Positions 24,379 through 34,669 of a stretch of DNA of 61,805 nt are shown piece by piece. The translations under genes and the position numbers were made by a program. Under the pieces are notes generated by a model. The model made no database searches. It saw only the letters and a list, made by a program, of their open reading frames with translations, and had not been told where the DNA came from. The stretch's first letter is position 1; every line of letters begins with the position of its first letter. Source of the DNA: Prevotella sp. Lineage in GTDB: Bacteria; Bacteroidota; Bacteroidia; Bacteroidales; Bacteroidaceae. The DNA lies in NCBI GenBank assembly GCA_016286995.1, contig JAEEVA010000016.1, forward strand, positions 1 to 61,805. Direction: 5' to 3'.

Positions 24379-26907
24379 TCAGCTAATGAAGTTGAGCTCG
24401 TCTTTGTCTGCGTCCTTGTCAATGTGGATGATGGCTCCGATTGGGAGGTCACTGTTGACGATGAGTTCGGAGATGCCGTCTTCGATATAGGTTTGGATGG
24501 CGCGCTTCAACGGACGGGCACCGAACTGGACATCGTAGCCCTTGGTGGCCACGAATTCCTTGGCGGCGTCGGTGAGCTCCATCTGATAGCCCATGTCGTT
24601 GATGCGCTTATAAAGTCCCTTCAGTTCGACGTCGATGATGCGCTTGATGGCGTCAAGGTCGAGTTGGTCGAAGGTGATGATTTCGTCAAGACGGTTAAGG
24701 AACTCGGGCGAGAACTGCTTCGACAGGGCCTTCTGCACAATCTGGCGGGCATGCTCCTTGTCCTTTTCGTCAAGCATGAGCGATGATGAGCCGGCGCTGT
24801 TGAAGCCGATGCCCCGTCCGAAGTCTTTCAGCTGGCGTGTGCCGGCATTGGAGGTCATGATGATAACGGTGTTGCGGAAGTCGACGAAACGTCCGTTGCC
24901 ATCTGTCAGACGACCTTCGTCGAGCACTTGCAGCAGCAGGTTGAACACGTTGCCGTGGGCTTTCTCAATCTCGTCAAGCAGAACGATGGAGTAGGGGTGT
25001 CGGCGCACGCGTTCCGTGAGCTGTCCGCCCTCTTCGTAGCCGACGTAGCCCGGAGGGGCACCGATGAGTCGCGACACGTTAAACGACTCAGTATATTCTG
25101 ACATGTCGATGCGGATAAGTGCGTCGGTGGTGCCGAACATGAACTCAGCGAGTTTCTTGGCGAGATAGGTCTTGCCGACACCTGTTGGACCGAGGAACAT
25201 GAAGGCACCGATGGGGTGGTTCGGCTCTTTCAGTCCCACGCGATTGCGCTGGATAGCCTTAACCATCTTCTCGATGGCCTTGTCCTGGGCAATGACGGCC
25301 TGCTTGAGTTCGGTAGCCATACCTTTCAGGCGAATGCCTTCCTCCTGGGCCATGCGCTGTACGGGGACGCCTGACATCATTGACACCACGTCGGCCACCT
25401 GTTCGGCGGTCACCTCCTGACGGTCGTCGACTTCACCGCTAAGCCACTTCTGGTTAAGTTCCTGGAGTTCGCGGTTCAGAATGGTTTCGCGGTCACGGTA
25501 GCTGGCAGCCAGCTCGAAGTTCTGATTGCCGACAGCCTGCTGCTTGAGTTCCTTGATGTCCCTGATTTCTTTTTCCTTATCGGCTATCTCGGGTGGTATG
25601 CTGGCATTCTGCAGATGAACGCGTGAGCCCGTTTCGTCCATCGCGTCGATGGCTTTGTCGGGCATAAAACGGTCGTTGACATAGCGTGCTGTCAATTTGA
25701 CACATGCCAGCAATGCCTCGTCGGTATAGGTGACGTGGTGGTGGTATTCGTAGCGTCCGCGGACGTTCTTCAGAATCTGCAGCGTCTCCTCGTCGGTGGT
25801 GGGTTCTACCAGCACTTTCTGGAAGCGGCGCTCAAGTGCTCCGTCCTTTTCGATGCTGTTACGGTATTCGTCGAGCGTGGTAGCTCCGATGCACTGGATG
25901 GTGCCGCGTGCCAATGCCGGTTTCAGAATGTTGGCTGCATCCATTGTACCTGCTGCCGAACCCGCCCCAATCATGGTGTGTATCTCGTCGATAAAGATGA
26001 TGATATCTGGGTTCTGCTCCAGTTCTTTGACGAGCATCTTCATGCGTTCCTCGAACTGTCCGCGATATTTCGTGCCTGCCACGACACCCGTCATGTCGAG
26101 TGTCACAATGCGCTTGTTGAAGAGCATGGGCGAGCAGTGGTGAGAGGCAATCATCTGGGCGAGGCCTTCGACGATGGCGCTTTTGCCGACACCGGGTTCA
26201 CCGATGAGGATGGGATTGTTCTTCTTGCGGCGACCGAGAATCTCGATGACACGCTGGATTTCGCGCTCACGACCTACGCAGGGGTCGAGTTTCGAATCCA
26301 TAGCCTCTTGTGTCAGATCGGTGCCGAAATTATCGAGCACGGGTGTCTTCGACTTGGTTTGCTTGGCCTGTGCCGTAGTGGCTTTCCCGTTGGCGGAACC
26401 ACCGGGCACACTATTGGCAGAGCTAGTGTTTTCTTCCTCTTCGTAGTCCTCTTCGGGCAGACCTATGCCATTTTTGACGCTGAGCATGGTCAGGGCGTCT
26501 TCGTAGTTCATGTTGTTCATTTCCAGTATTTGTTTGGCACCATTGTCGGCTGCGTCGTGCAGGATGGCCAGCAGCACGTGCTGTTCCTCCACACGTTCGG
26601 CGTGTTGGAGACGGGCTTCGAGTACGGCGAGCTTCAGAATGTTGCTTGCATGTTCGTTAAGCACTAATTGTTGTGTATATATGGGGCGTCCTATCTCATC
26701 CTCGCGGACACGTATTTCCAGTGCCGACTTGACATTGGGCATGTTGATGTCGAGTCGGTGGAAGAGGTCGATGACCGGTCCGTCCTTGGCGCGCAGCAAC
26801 CCTAACAGCAGGTGTTCGGGTGCCACAGTCTGACAGGCCAGACGGGCAGCTTCCTCGCGTGAAAAAGCGAGAATCTCGGATACCTTGGATGAAAATTGGC
26901 TACTCAA
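24379..26907 (-). CDS. clpC: ATP-dependent Clp protease ATP-binding subunit ClpC
   Basis: This 842-residue unfoldase feeds substrates to ClpP. It has a double Clp N-domain (1-145), an acidic Ser/Ala linker (150-190), first AAA module with Walker A GEPGVGKS (236-243), a UVR coiled motif (about 455-495), a second AAA module with GPTGVGKT and [10 protein letters not shown], and the C-terminal D2-small domain. The start is unusual: TTG at 26905-26907 gives [15 protein letters not shown], which aligns with ClpC starts, and the frame closes at a TAA seven codons upstream without any ATG. It is the last gene of the minus-strand run that begins with ftsK, 59 bp after the ABC ATPase gene. Confidence 0.96.
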   Translation of the reverse strand: MSSQFSSKVSEILAFSREEAARLACQTVAPEHLLLGLLRAKDGPVIDLFHRLDINMPNVKSALEIRVREDEIGRPIYTQQLVLNEHASNILKLAVLEARLQHAERVEEQHVLLAILHDAADNGAKQILEMNNMNYEDALTMLSVKNGIGLPEEDYEEEENTSSANSVPGGSANGKATTAQAKQTKSKTPVLDNFGTDLTQEAMDSKLDPCVGREREIQRVIEILGRRKKNNPILIGEPGVGKSAIVEGLAQMIASHHCSPMLFNKRIVTLDMTGVVAGTKYRGQFEERMKMLVKELEQNPDIIIFIDEIHTMIGAGSAAGTMDAANILKPALARGTIQCIGATTLDEYRNSIEKDGALERRFQKVLVEPTTDEETLQILKNVRGRYEYHHHVTYTDEALLACVKLTARYVNDRFMPDKAIDAMDETGSRVHLQNASIPPEIADKEKEIRDIKELKQQAVGNQNFELAASYRDRETILNRELQELNQKWLSGEVDDRQEVTAEQVADVVSMMSGVPVQRMAQEEGIRLKGMATELKQAVIAQDKAIEKMVKAIQRNRVGLKEPNHPIGAFMFLGPTGVGKTYLAKKLAEFMFGTTDALIRIDMSEYTESFNVSRLIGAPPGYVGYEEGGQLTERVRRHPYSIVLLDEIEKAHGNVFNLLLQVLDEGRLTDGNGRFVDFRNTVIIMTSNAGTRQLKDFGRGIGFNSAGSSSLMLDEKDKEHARQIVQKALSKQFSPEFLNRLDEIITFDQLDLDAIKRIIDVELKGLYKRINDMGYQMELTDAAKEFVATKGYDVQFGARPLKRAIQTYIEDGISELIVNSDLPIGAIIHIDKDADKDELNFIS

Positions 26908-26966
26908 TGTTTCTTTGTTGTTTCGTTATCTTGATGTGTCGTTATTTCGACGTTATGCTGACAAGG

Positions 26967-28307
26967 CTACAAATTCCGTGCCAAAAATTTCCGGTGGGTA
27001 ATGGCGGCGGGCAGTTCCGACTCGTAGTGGGTGACCATAATCATGGTTTTGTTGCGCCGCTGACAGAAGGTTTCGATGATGTCCTTCACCAGTCGGCGGT
27101 TCCATAGGTCGAGGCCGTGAAGAGGTTCGTCGAGGATGAGCAGTTGCGGGTCTTTGACGAAAGCACGGGCCAGCAGCACCAGCCGTTGTTCGCCGCTTGA
27201 CAATTGCAGGAAGGGACGGTCTGCCAGCTGCCCGATGCCGAAGATATCGAGCCACCATCGGCATTTGTCATAGTCGTCGGCATTGGGTACAGCATAGAGT
27301 CCGATGCTGTCCATGAGTCCGCTGGCTACGATGCGGATGGCCGGCAGGTTACGTTTGTAGCTGCGGTGCATCTCGGGCGATACGTAGCCAATATGTCGCT
27401 TGATGTCCCAGATGCTTTCCCCTGAGCCTCTTGGACGGTCGAAGAGTGTGATGTCACAGGCATAGCTCTGCGGATTGTCGGCACAGATGAGTGACAGTAG
27501 TGTTGACTTGCCACTGCCATTTTGTCCTGACAACGCCCAGCGTTCACCGTTCATCACCGTCCAGTCGAGGTCGTTCAGAATGGTGCGCTGGCCATAGCGG
27601 ATGGTGACGTGGTGCATGTCGACGACACACTGGCATTGGTAGTCGTTGTCGTGGTTTTGAAGCGACAGAATCGCCTCACGCTTTGTTTCCGGCAACACGT
27701 GGGCTGGTACTGGCTCTTGCCTCTCATAGTAAGCCTGACGCGAACAGGCGGGTAGGACAGTTCCGTCACGAAGTTCTATCACCTTGCCGACGAATTCCGG
27801 GACGTCGTCGGTTTTCGAGATGACGAGCATGATGTCCATGTCACGCTCCTGACTGAGTGTCAGCAGCAGCACCTTCAGTTGGTCGCGCGTCTCTGCGTCA
27901 AGACCGATGAAGGGGTTGTCCATGATGAGCAGACGGGGATTGGCAAAGAGTGTCTTCGTCAGTTGGAACTTGCGCAGTTCACCGCTCGACAGGGTGATGA
28001 TGTACTTGTCGAGCAGCGTGTCCATGTGGAACAACCGGTATAGCTGGCTTTGCAGCTGACGCCGTTCGCTGGTGTCATCGCCAGTCTGCAGGTAGGCCCG
28101 TTGCAATAGTTCGCCGACGGTGGGTGTCTCGTGGTCGATGTCGTGCTGGTTCCATCGCAATTGCAGATAATACTGGCTGTCGACGTTCGGACCGTAGGAG
28201 TCGGAGAAGGCGATATAGCGCACACGGTCAGATGCCAGCTGGCGCCGCAGCTGTTCAATGTATTGCGTCTTACCGCTTCCGTTCAATCCTATGACTGCTG
28301 TTACCAT
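26967..28307 (-). CDS. double ABC ATPase, ModF/PhrA-like
   Basis: Two ABC modules lie in one 446-residue chain without membrane segments. The first has GLNGSGKT, the signature LSSGELRKFQL and LLIMDNPFIGLD. The second has GQNGSGKS, QLSSGEQRLVLLARAF and LLILDEPLHGLD. This layout and the degenerate first site resemble E. coli ModF (PhrA), a soluble duplicated ATPase of uncertain role. No transporter subunit is encoded nearby. Its ATG overlaps the ruvC stop by one base (TAATG), implying translational coupling. Confidence 0.88.
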   Translation of the reverse strand: MVTAVIGLNGSGKTQYIEQLRRQLASDRVRYIAFSDSYGPNVDSQYYLQLRWNQHDIDHETPTVGELLQRAYLQTGDDTSERRQLQSQLYRLFHMDTLLDKYIITLSSGELRKFQLTKTLFANPRLLIMDNPFIGLDAETRDQLKVLLLTLSQERDMDIMLVISKTDDVPEFVGKVIELRDGTVLPACSRQAYYERQEPVPAHVLPETKREAILSLQNHDNDYQCQCVVDMHHVTIRYGQRTILNDLDWTVMNGERWALSGQNGSGKSTLLSLICADNPQSYACDITLFDRPRGSGESIWDIKRHIGYVSPEMHRSYKRNLPAIRIVASGLMDSIGLYAVPNADDYDKCRWWLDIFGIGQLADRPFLQLSSGEQRLVLLARAFVKDPQLLILDEPLHGLDLWNRRLVKDIIETFCQRRNKTMIMVTHYESELPAAITHRKFLARNL

Positions 28308-28861
28308 TATTTCTTCACGCGTTCCTTGTTTTTATTGATAAAGTCCTTCCAACCCTTGTAGTGTGCCTGACTCTCCGGACGGTTCATCTGCATGAAGTGG
28401 CAGTAGGCTGCACCAAGGGCATCTGTAGCGTCCATGAACTTTGACAGGGCCTCCTCGTCGAACTTCAGCAAACGTTGCAGCATGCCGGCTACTTGTTCCT
28501 TCGAGGCTGCACCGTTGCCGGTAATGGCCATCTTGATCTTCATCGGTGCATACTCGTGAACGGGAACACCGTGATGGATGGCGGCAGCAATAGCCGTTCC
28601 CTGGGCACGTCCCAGCTTCAGCGTGGTCTGCACGTTCTTCTGCAGAAACGGTGCCTCGATAGCCATTTCATCGGGCAGATAGCCGTCGATGATGCCCGTG
28701 ACTCGTTCGAAGATATGTCCCAGCTTCAGGTAGCCGTCACCAAAGCGACGGAGATCGATAACCCCCATAGTCACCATCTCAGCCTTGTTGTCCTTGACCT
28801 TGATGACACCATATCCCATGATATTCGTGCCTGGATCTATGCCTAGAATAATCTTTTCCAT
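28307..28861 (-). CDS. ruvC: Holliday junction resolvase RuvC
   Basis: RuvC cuts Holliday junctions during recombination. The 184-residue protein begins MEKIILGIDPGT, with the first catalytic Asp9; the second acidic residue lies in AIEAPFLQKN and the C-terminal pair in KFMDATDALGAAYCH. The ATG at 28861 is preferred over a TTG four codons upstream. It is placed between rlmH (21 bp gap) and the ABC ATPase gene (1-base overlap). ruvA and ruvB are not in the window, as is common in Bacteroidota. Confidence 0.96.
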   Translation of the reverse strand: MEKIILGIDPGTNIMGYGVIKVKDNKAEMVTMGVIDLRRFGDGYLKLGHIFERVTGIIDGYLPDEMAIEAPFLQKNVQTTLKLGRAQGTAIAAAIHHGVPVHEYAPMKIKMAITGNGAASKEQVAGMLQRLLKFDEEALSKFMDATDALGAAYCHFMQMNRPESQAHYKGWKDFINKNKERVKK

Positions 28862-28882
28862 ACGCTGCAACAATCGATTATA

Positions 28883-29353
28883 TTACTCATGGTGATAGGG
28901 CTCACCTTTAATAATCGTACACGCGCGATAAACCTGTTCGGTAAATGTGAGGCGTATCATCTGGTGTGAAAAGGTCATCTTGGAGAGTGAAAGCTGTTCG
29001 TTGGCCCGTGCATAGACGGCAGGGGAGAAACCGTATGGGCCGCCGATGACGAAAACGAGCCTGCGGGCTGTCTGCTGCTTCTGTTCCAACCACCTGGCGA
29101 ACTCTATGCTGCGGTATTCGCGGCCGTGCTCGTCCAACAGTACGACAGTATCCGAAGGCTGTAGCTGTTTGAGGATTAACTCTCCCTCGGCTTGTTTCTG
29201 TTGATCCTCGCTAAGACTTTTGGCATTCTTCAACTCAGGGATGATCACGACTTCGAAGGGCATGTAGTGGCTGATGCGCTCTACATAGTCGTCAATACCG
29301 GCTATGAAGTGCTTATTGACGGTCTTGCCCACCTGAATGAGAATGGTTTTCAT
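28883..29353 (-). CDS. rlmH: 23S rRNA (pseudouridine-1915-N3) methyltransferase
   Basis: RlmH is a SPOUT methyltransferase acting on helix 69 of 23S rRNA. The 156-residue product has the family's usual length, the knot region FVIGGPYGFSPAVY, SLSKMTFSHQM, RLTFTEQVYRA, and the characteristic C-terminal GEPYHHE. The start codon is preceded directly by the ATTTGTTTCCGC form of the composite repeat. Confidence 0.97.
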   Translation of the reverse strand: MKTILIQVGKTVNKHFIAGIDDYVERISHYMPFEVVIIPELKNAKSLSEDQQKQAEGELILKQLQPSDTVVLLDEHGREYRSIEFARWLEQKQQTARRLVFVIGGPYGFSPAVYARANEQLSLSKMTFSHQMIRLTFTEQVYRACTIIKGEPYHHE

Positions 29354-29393
29354 GCGGAAACAAATTTTTCACTTTTCACTATTCCCTTTTACC
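29354..29393 (-). repeat. GTGAAAA heptamers plus ATTTGTTTCCGC before rlmH
   Basis: Reading on the minus strand: GGTAAAA, GGGAATA, GTGAAAA, GTGAAAA (29393 down to 29366), then ATTTGTTTCCGC (29365-29354) touching the rlmH ATG. The stop codon of the DUF5687 gene lies in the first unit. This is the minus-strand copy of the composite element. Confidence 0.8.
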
Positions 29394-30882
29394 TCGTAGT
29401 GTGGAAACCTTCAAGGTTGTCGTAGCGACGCAGCATCATGCGACGATAGATGTTGCGCATCCAGTATTGCTCAGTTACTGTGAACAGAATACCAATGATG
29501 AGGAGAATCCAATAAGCGACAGTTTCATCGAAGGCTGCTTTCAGGATGAACACCAGGATAATGGGTGCAAACATGCTGGACATGGATACGATGAACTGCC
29601 ACTTGTTCTCCATCTGGTTCTTGCCGGTGATTTTCTCGTTCAGCGGCAGTGTGGTCTTGTTGAATACAGCCATCTGAAACAGCATGAAATAGATGGGACC
29701 TGTTGCCGTGAAGAGGTAGGCCAGCACCATGAGAATGGAGAATTTGCCGGCGAAGACGGGTATCAGGGTGAATAGCAGCGGCAGTATCAGAATGGCACAA
29801 TAATAATAGTATTTGGCACGTAGCAGGGTGAGGATGTTTTCCTCGTGAACCATCAGCAGGTCGATGTAGTTGCCCTCAGGACACATCACCTTGGTCAGAT
29901 TGACGCTACCGAAGAAAATGAAAGCGTAGAGGCACCAGAAGTTACGCTCGAATGATGAGTTGTAGGTGCTGGTGAACGCTATCATCAGCGAGAAGAAGGT
30001 GATGAAGCAGACACCTTGGATGAAACGTGAGCGGATGGCCTTGTTGCGCATGGTACTCTTGATTTCCAGTTTCAGGTATTCGCCGATTTGTCCGAAACGG
30101 TTCAGGGCCTTGAATTCTGAGACCGTCCTCAGCTTGGTCTTCTCTTTTTTGCTGATTTCATCATAGACAAAGCGCATCTGCATGTGGCGGTTGATGGCAA
30201 AGAGAACGATGAAAAGTATGGCAAAAATCAGTAGCAGCCACCCCGTAGAGACGTAGGCCTCCAAGGTGTCGGAGATGACGTCGAGGATGGGATCCAGTAT
30301 GCGGTCTGGCAGGAAAATGAAGGGTAGGGTCAGCGAACCGTAGAACACGATGGGCAATGCCACCCACCAGATGCTTTGGTTGATGAGTGTGCGCACAAGC
30401 AGGTACCACTGGCTGTTGACGACCACCATCAGATGCAGCGTCAGCAACATGCCCAAGGCAGCCCATGTGGTCATGCCGCCGCACCACACGATGAATACGA
30501 AGGGCAGTACCAGCGTCATCCACATCAGGTTGCTGGTGTCGAGTACCTGACGCACCAGGAAACAGTCGATGGCGGCATATTTACTGATGGGTGTCAGCAG
30601 ATATGGCTTCACCATCATCATTGGCGTCTGCTGGGAATAGAAGCGCATGCAGAAGTCCATAATGAGGACAAACGGCATGACGTAGTACATCATTTCGGGA
30701 ACATCCTCTTTGGCACCAATCCATCCGAGGAAGGTACCGAGGGCAATGAACTCAATGGCCAAGATGGCAACGAAGATGTATCCGATGAGCTTACCGTACT
30801 GGTTCGACTCAAACATTGGATGGCGTTTCTCGCTCAGCTTGGTGTTCTTTCTTAATAGGAAGAATAGTTGTATCTTATTCAT
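29389..30882 (-). CDS. DUF5687 family multi-pass membrane protein
   Basis: The 497-residue protein has about ten to twelve membrane helices and begins with a short basic amphipathic segment. I recognise it as DUF5687, a Bacteroidota family resembling ABC-2-type permeases that is often found beside an ABC ATPase gene. Here no ATPase is next to it; the double ABC protein three genes downstream is not an obvious partner. Its ATG overlaps the lolA stop in an ATGA arrangement. A role in export or lipid transport is possible but unproven. Confidence 0.82.
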   Translation of the reverse strand: MNKIQLFFLLRKNTKLSEKRHPMFESNQYGKLIGYIFVAILAIEFIALGTFLGWIGAKEDVPEMMYYVMPFVLIMDFCMRFYSQQTPMMMVKPYLLTPISKYAAIDCFLVRQVLDTSNLMWMTLVLPFVFIVWCGGMTTWAALGMLLTLHLMVVVNSQWYLLVRTLINQSIWWVALPIVFYGSLTLPFIFLPDRILDPILDVISDTLEAYVSTGWLLLIFAILFIVLFAINRHMQMRFVYDEISKKEKTKLRTVSEFKALNRFGQIGEYLKLEIKSTMRNKAIRSRFIQGVCFITFFSLMIAFTSTYNSSFERNFWCLYAFIFFGSVNLTKVMCPEGNYIDLLMVHEENILTLLRAKYYYYCAILILPLLFTLIPVFAGKFSILMVLAYLFTATGPIYFMLFQMAVFNKTTLPLNEKITGKNQMENKWQFIVSMSSMFAPIILVFILKAAFDETVAYWILLIIGILFTVTEQYWMRNIYRRMMLRRYDNLEGFHTTR

Positions 30883-31475
30883 CGTAAGTCAATTACCTCT
30901 GCGTTGGGAAAGTCTTTTGAGTTGAAACGGAACATGCTATCCGACAGGTTGGCTTTCTTGAAGTCGCGGATATCGATGGTGTTCCAGCCTTTCTTATGGT
31001 GAATGCGGATTTGCGAGGGAATATACGTCTTCGCATTGATGACGATATACATTTCGCGCAGTCCCTTCTTCTGGGTTTGTTGCAGGTGTACCTCGTAGTT
31101 GCCACCCTTTTTTTCCATCGTGTACGAATAGCCTTTCTTGTACATATAGATGAAGTTGTAGGGATTGATGGCCTGTATCTCAGCCTCTGTAGGATTGGCA
31201 ATGTTCACTTCGTCGTTCTTCTTCATGTAAGTCCACTGGGTCTTGCCGTCAAACCAGATGATGGCATCGGGTGTGGTGACCTGAAACATGCGGCCTTTGA
31301 TGCTGATGGTGCCGTTGTCGCTCATCTGTCCGCCTTTCAGCGTAAACGATGCGGTGACACCCGATTTGTTTGATACGGCAGCTGCCGTCTTGTCCAACAC
31401 TTCCTTGGCGCTTTGTGCGCTGATGGGTGAAAAGGCAAAAAGGGAAAACAGTAATAATGTGATTAATTTCTCCAT
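30879..31475 (-). CDS. lolA: LolA-like outer membrane lipoprotein carrier
   Basis: The 198-residue protein has a signal peptide ending PISAQ (residue 21) and a LolA-like half-barrel. TASFTLKGGQMSDNGTISIKG, FQVTTPDAIIWFDGKTQWTY and NPYNFIYMYKKGYS match the family. It should carry lipoproteins across the periplasm to the outer membrane. Its first codons overlap the end of ftsK by 13 bases and its stop overlaps the DUF5687 start, so the three genes are translationally linked. Confidence 0.9.
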   Translation of the reverse strand: MEKLITLLLFSLFAFSPISAQSAKEVLDKTAAAVSNKSGVTASFTLKGGQMSDNGTISIKGRMFQVTTPDAIIWFDGKTQWTYMKKNDEVNIANPTEAEIQAINPYNFIYMYKKGYSYTMEKKGGNYEVHLQQTQKKGLREMYIVINAKTYIPSQIRIHHKKGWNTIDIRDFKKANLSDSMFRFNSKDFPNAEVIDLR

Positions 31476-33910
31476 TGTGTTAATAAGTTTTCAAGGGACA
31501 TTTCGTCCATAATTAATACTTCACGGGGCTTGCTGCCGTGTGCGGCACCGACAATACCCGCCTTTTCCAGCTGGTCCATCAAGCGGCCGGCACGGTTGTA
31601 GCCGATGGCGAACTTACGCTGAATCAAACTCGTGCTGCCACTTTGCTCACGGACGATGAGACGGGCGGCATCCTCGAACATCGGGTCAAGGTGCTGCATG
31701 TCCACATCACGGCTCTCGCCGCCGTCGCCGTCGTCGGTATCAGGCTCAGGCAACTCGAAGGCTGAGATGTAGCCCTGTTGCTGGGCGATGAACTGGTTGA
31801 TGCGTTCCACTTCTGGGGTATCGACGAAGGCACACTGAACACGCACTGGCTCACCACCATTCAGGTAGAGCATGTCGCCTCGGCCTACCAGCTGCTGGGC
31901 ACCTGGGCGGTCGAGAATGGTACGCGAGTCAATCATGGCACCTACACGGAAAGCTATGCGGCTTGGGAAGTTGGCCTTGATAGTACCCGTGATGATGTTT
32001 GTCGTAGGACGCTGTGTGGCGATGATCATGTGGATGCCGACGGCACGGGCTAGCTGGGCAATACGTGCGATGGGTAATTCCACCTCCTTGCCGGCAGTCA
32101 TGATGAGGTCGCCGAACTCGTCGATGACCACCACGATATACGGCATGAAACGGTGGCCGTGCTCAGGATTGAGCTGGCGGTCGATGAACTTCTTGTTGTA
32201 TTCCTTGATGTTACGAGCTTGGGCAATCTTCAGGAGGTCGTAACGCGTATCCATCTCCTTACACAGCGACTGTAGTGTGCGAATCACCTTGCTGGTATCG
32301 GTGATGATGGGCTCTTCACCGTCATCGGGAACCTTCGCCAGGAAGTGTTTCTCTATGCTGCTATAGACGCTGAACTCCACCTTCTTCGGGTCAACGAGCA
32401 CGATTTTCATCTCTGCAGGATGCTTCTTATATAATAAAGAGGTGATGATGGCGTTCAAACCGACCGACTTACCCTGACCGGTGGCACCGGCTACAAGCAG
32501 GTGGGGCGCCTTGGCGAGGTCGAACATAAAGACTTCATTGGTGATGGTCTTACCGACGGCACAAGGCAATTCCATCGTTGACTCCTGGAACTTTTTCGAG
32601 TTCAGGATGCTTTCCATCGAGACGGTAGCCGGTTTGGCATTCGGAACCTCGATACCCACAGTACCCTTGCCGGGAATGGGTGCAATGATACGGATGCCGA
32701 GGGCAGCCAGACTCAGGGCGATATCATCCTCCAGATTCTTGATGCGGGAGATGCGGACACCAGGGGCAGGTGTGATTTCATATAAGGTAATCGTTGGTCC
32801 TACGGTAGCCTTGATGCTCGAAATTTCCACACCGAAGTTACGCAGCACGTCAACGATACGGTTTTTGTTGGCCGTCTGCTCAGCCATATCGATATAGGGC
32901 TTGCCGTCGGTTTCATACTTCTTCAGCAGGTCGAGAGTGGGATAGTGGTAGTTTTCCAAGTCGCGTTTGGGGTCGTAGGGAGTGCTGATGTCCCCATAGT
33001 TGTCGGCAGCCACATCCTTACCCTTTGCCTTTTCCTCACTTTTACCCGTCTCGACCGTCATCTCCACCTCTTTGCCGGTTTTGTTGTCTGTGTTGTTACT
33101 GGTCTGCGTGACCGTCACCTTGGCCTTTTGGGGTTCATCATTATCGATGGGGAACTCTATCTGCTCTGTTTCGGGGTTGTCAAATACTGTGGGGTCTTCT
33201 AACGTATTGAAAGAACCGTTGTCCGTACTGTCGCCACCACCCACATTGATGGTCATGGGTATCTTCTTCAGGTAGTGCAGGGGATTGAACACCTTGCGAA
33301 TGATGATGACGGTCTCCATGCTCAGGTACACCAGGAAGGCAATGGCAATCAGAGCCAGCAGGGCCGTGAGTCCAGGAACACCAATAATTCCTTCTATCAT
33401 CTGGCAGATGGTCAGTCCGTGGTCGCCGCCAGGATTGAAGCAGGCATCTGCAAAGAACGGCGCAAGGAATTTCGAGAAGGTGACCGATGCCCATATCATG
33501 ATGATTGCCAGACACATAAACCACTTCAGCAGGTTCACCTTGTAGGCGCGCATCATGTTGATGGCTAACAAGAAGATGAATACGGGAATGACGAAGGCTG
33601 CCAAACCGAAGCAGCGCTTGATGAAAAACCATGAGGTATAGGCTCCAAGGCTACCGCATGCATTTTGAAATTCGTGATTCTGATTGAGTATCTCGCCATC
33701 GCGTGGTGTCTCGATGATACTCTGGTCGGCTGCACCCGTTACGAAGAACGATACGAAGGCCCATACCAGATACCCTGCAATGAAGAGCAGGCAGAAGCCT
33801 AGAACGAAATTGAGACGCTCGTTATTGAAGATTTTCTCTATGCCGATGGCTTCACGGAACGACGATGCTGTCTTCTCTCTTGAAGTCTTTACTGTTTTCT
33901 TTTTTGCCAT
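31463..33910 (-). CDS. ftsK: DNA translocase FtsK/SpoIIIE family
   Basis: The 815-residue protein has four or five N-terminal membrane helices (about 33-205), a charged linker (220-320), and the motor with Walker A GATGQGKS (475-482) and Walker B VVVIDEFGDLIM, followed by GTIKANFPSRIAFRV. A winged-helix gamma domain at the C-terminus (SLIQRKFAIGYNRAGRLMDQ) reads chromosome orientation sequences. It pumps DNA through the septum during division. It heads the minus-strand run ftsK-lolA-DUF5687-rlmH-ruvC-ABC-clpC. A TAATTTTG -7 box lies at 33939-33946 (minus strand), without a clear -33 box. Confidence 0.97.
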   Translation of the reverse strand: MAKKKTVKTSREKTASSFREAIGIEKIFNNERLNFVLGFCLLFIAGYLVWAFVSFFVTGAADQSIIETPRDGEILNQNHEFQNACGSLGAYTSWFFIKRCFGLAAFVIPVFIFLLAINMMRAYKVNLLKWFMCLAIIMIWASVTFSKFLAPFFADACFNPGGDHGLTICQMIEGIIGVPGLTALLALIAIAFLVYLSMETVIIIRKVFNPLHYLKKIPMTINVGGGDSTDNGSFNTLEDPTVFDNPETEQIEFPIDNDEPQKAKVTVTQTSNNTDNKTGKEVEMTVETGKSEEKAKGKDVAADNYGDISTPYDPKRDLENYHYPTLDLLKKYETDGKPYIDMAEQTANKNRIVDVLRNFGVEISSIKATVGPTITLYEITPAPGVRISRIKNLEDDIALSLAALGIRIIAPIPGKGTVGIEVPNAKPATVSMESILNSKKFQESTMELPCAVGKTITNEVFMFDLAKAPHLLVAGATGQGKSVGLNAIITSLLYKKHPAEMKIVLVDPKKVEFSVYSSIEKHFLAKVPDDGEEPIITDTSKVIRTLQSLCKEMDTRYDLLKIAQARNIKEYNKKFIDRQLNPEHGHRFMPYIVVVIDEFGDLIMTAGKEVELPIARIAQLARAVGIHMIIATQRPTTNIITGTIKANFPSRIAFRVGAMIDSRTILDRPGAQQLVGRGDMLYLNGGEPVRVQCAFVDTPEVERINQFIAQQQGYISAFELPEPDTDDGDGGESRDVDMQHLDPMFEDAARLIVREQSGSTSLIQRKFAIGYNRAGRLMDQLEKAGIVGAAHGSKPREVLIMDEMSLENLLTQWRN

Positions 33911-33997
33911 TGATACGTTATTTTATAATTACAAGATGCAAAATTACAAAGAATATCTCAGATTTCATCATAAAAAGGTCGTTTTTTTATTTTTTTC

Positions 33998-34028
33998 TTT
34001 GTATTTCGCTTGTTTTGCACTACCTTTG
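33998..34028 (+). promoter_or_regulatory. promoter of the exonuclease gene, likely leaderless
   Basis: TTTG at 33998-34001, a 19-base spacer and TACCTTTG at 34021-34028. The ATG begins only eight bases after the -7 box, so the transcript should start at or within a few bases of the start codon. Confidence 0.8.
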
Positions 34029-34036
34029 CACGCTGA

Positions 34037-34669
34037 ATGAAGAAAACTATCTATAACAAATATGATAAGACTCGCATAGCCACATTGCCGCGGGTGCTCT
34101 TCGAGGGACGTATTGTCGTTGTCTGGACGGAGCGCGAGGCTGAGAAGGCTGTCCGTTTCCTGCTGTCGCAACCTGTTTTAGGTATCGATACCGAAACGCG
34201 CCCCAATTTCCGTAAGGGCCCTATGCACCAGGTGGCGCTGCTTCAGGTGGCGTGTCACGATGTCTGCTTCTTGTTCCGCATGAACCGACTGGGAATGTCG
34301 CCATCGGTCAAGCGTCTGCTGGAGGATACCACGGTGCCGAAGATAGGACTGTCGCTGACCGATGACATGAATCAGCTGCATCGCCTGGGTGACTTCGAAG
34401 CGGGCTATTTCGTTGACCTTCAGCATCATGTGAAAGAAATTGGTGTCGAGGACATGAGCCTTCAGAAACTGTACGCCAACTTCTTTGGCCAGAAGATTTC
34501 CAAGCGTCAGCAGCTGACCAATTGGGAGGCCGACGTACTGAATGACCATCAGAAAGGCTATGCAGCCACAGATGCCTGGGCGTGCATCATGCTCTACGAG
34601 GAGCTGATGCGATTGGAACAGTCTGGTGATTATTGTTTAGTGAAGAGTGAAGAAGTGAAGAGTGAATAA
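34037..34669 (+). CDS. DEDDy 3'-5' exonuclease (RNase D/WRN-like)
   Basis: The 210-residue protein is a minimal DEDD exonuclease. Exo I is GIDTETRP, Exo II lies in KIGLSLTDDMNQL, and Exo III is KGYAATDAWA with the catalytic Tyr and Asp. There is no HRDC domain, so it is closer to stand-alone WRN-like exonucleases of Bacteroidota than to RNase D itself. Substrate, DNA or RNA, cannot be decided. The last residues, LVKSEEVKSE, are encoded by the GTGAAGA array at 34640, so they are unlikely to belong to the original fold. Confidence 0.9.
   Translation: MKKTIYNKYDKTRIATLPRVLFEGRIVVVWTEREAEKAVRFLLSQPVLGIDTETRPNFRKGPMHQVALLQVACHDVCFLFRMNRLGMSPSVKRLLEDTTVPKIGLSLTDDMNQLHRLGDFEAGYFVDLQHHVKEIGVEDMSLQKLYANFFGQKISKRQQLTNWEADVLNDHQKGYAATDAWACIMLYEELMRLEQSGDYCLVKSEEVKSE

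Noticed and set aside
25735..26667. 310-codon plus-strand frame opposite clpC
   Set aside because: It is the antisense shadow of a clearly conserved gene, with no recognisable protein features of its own.
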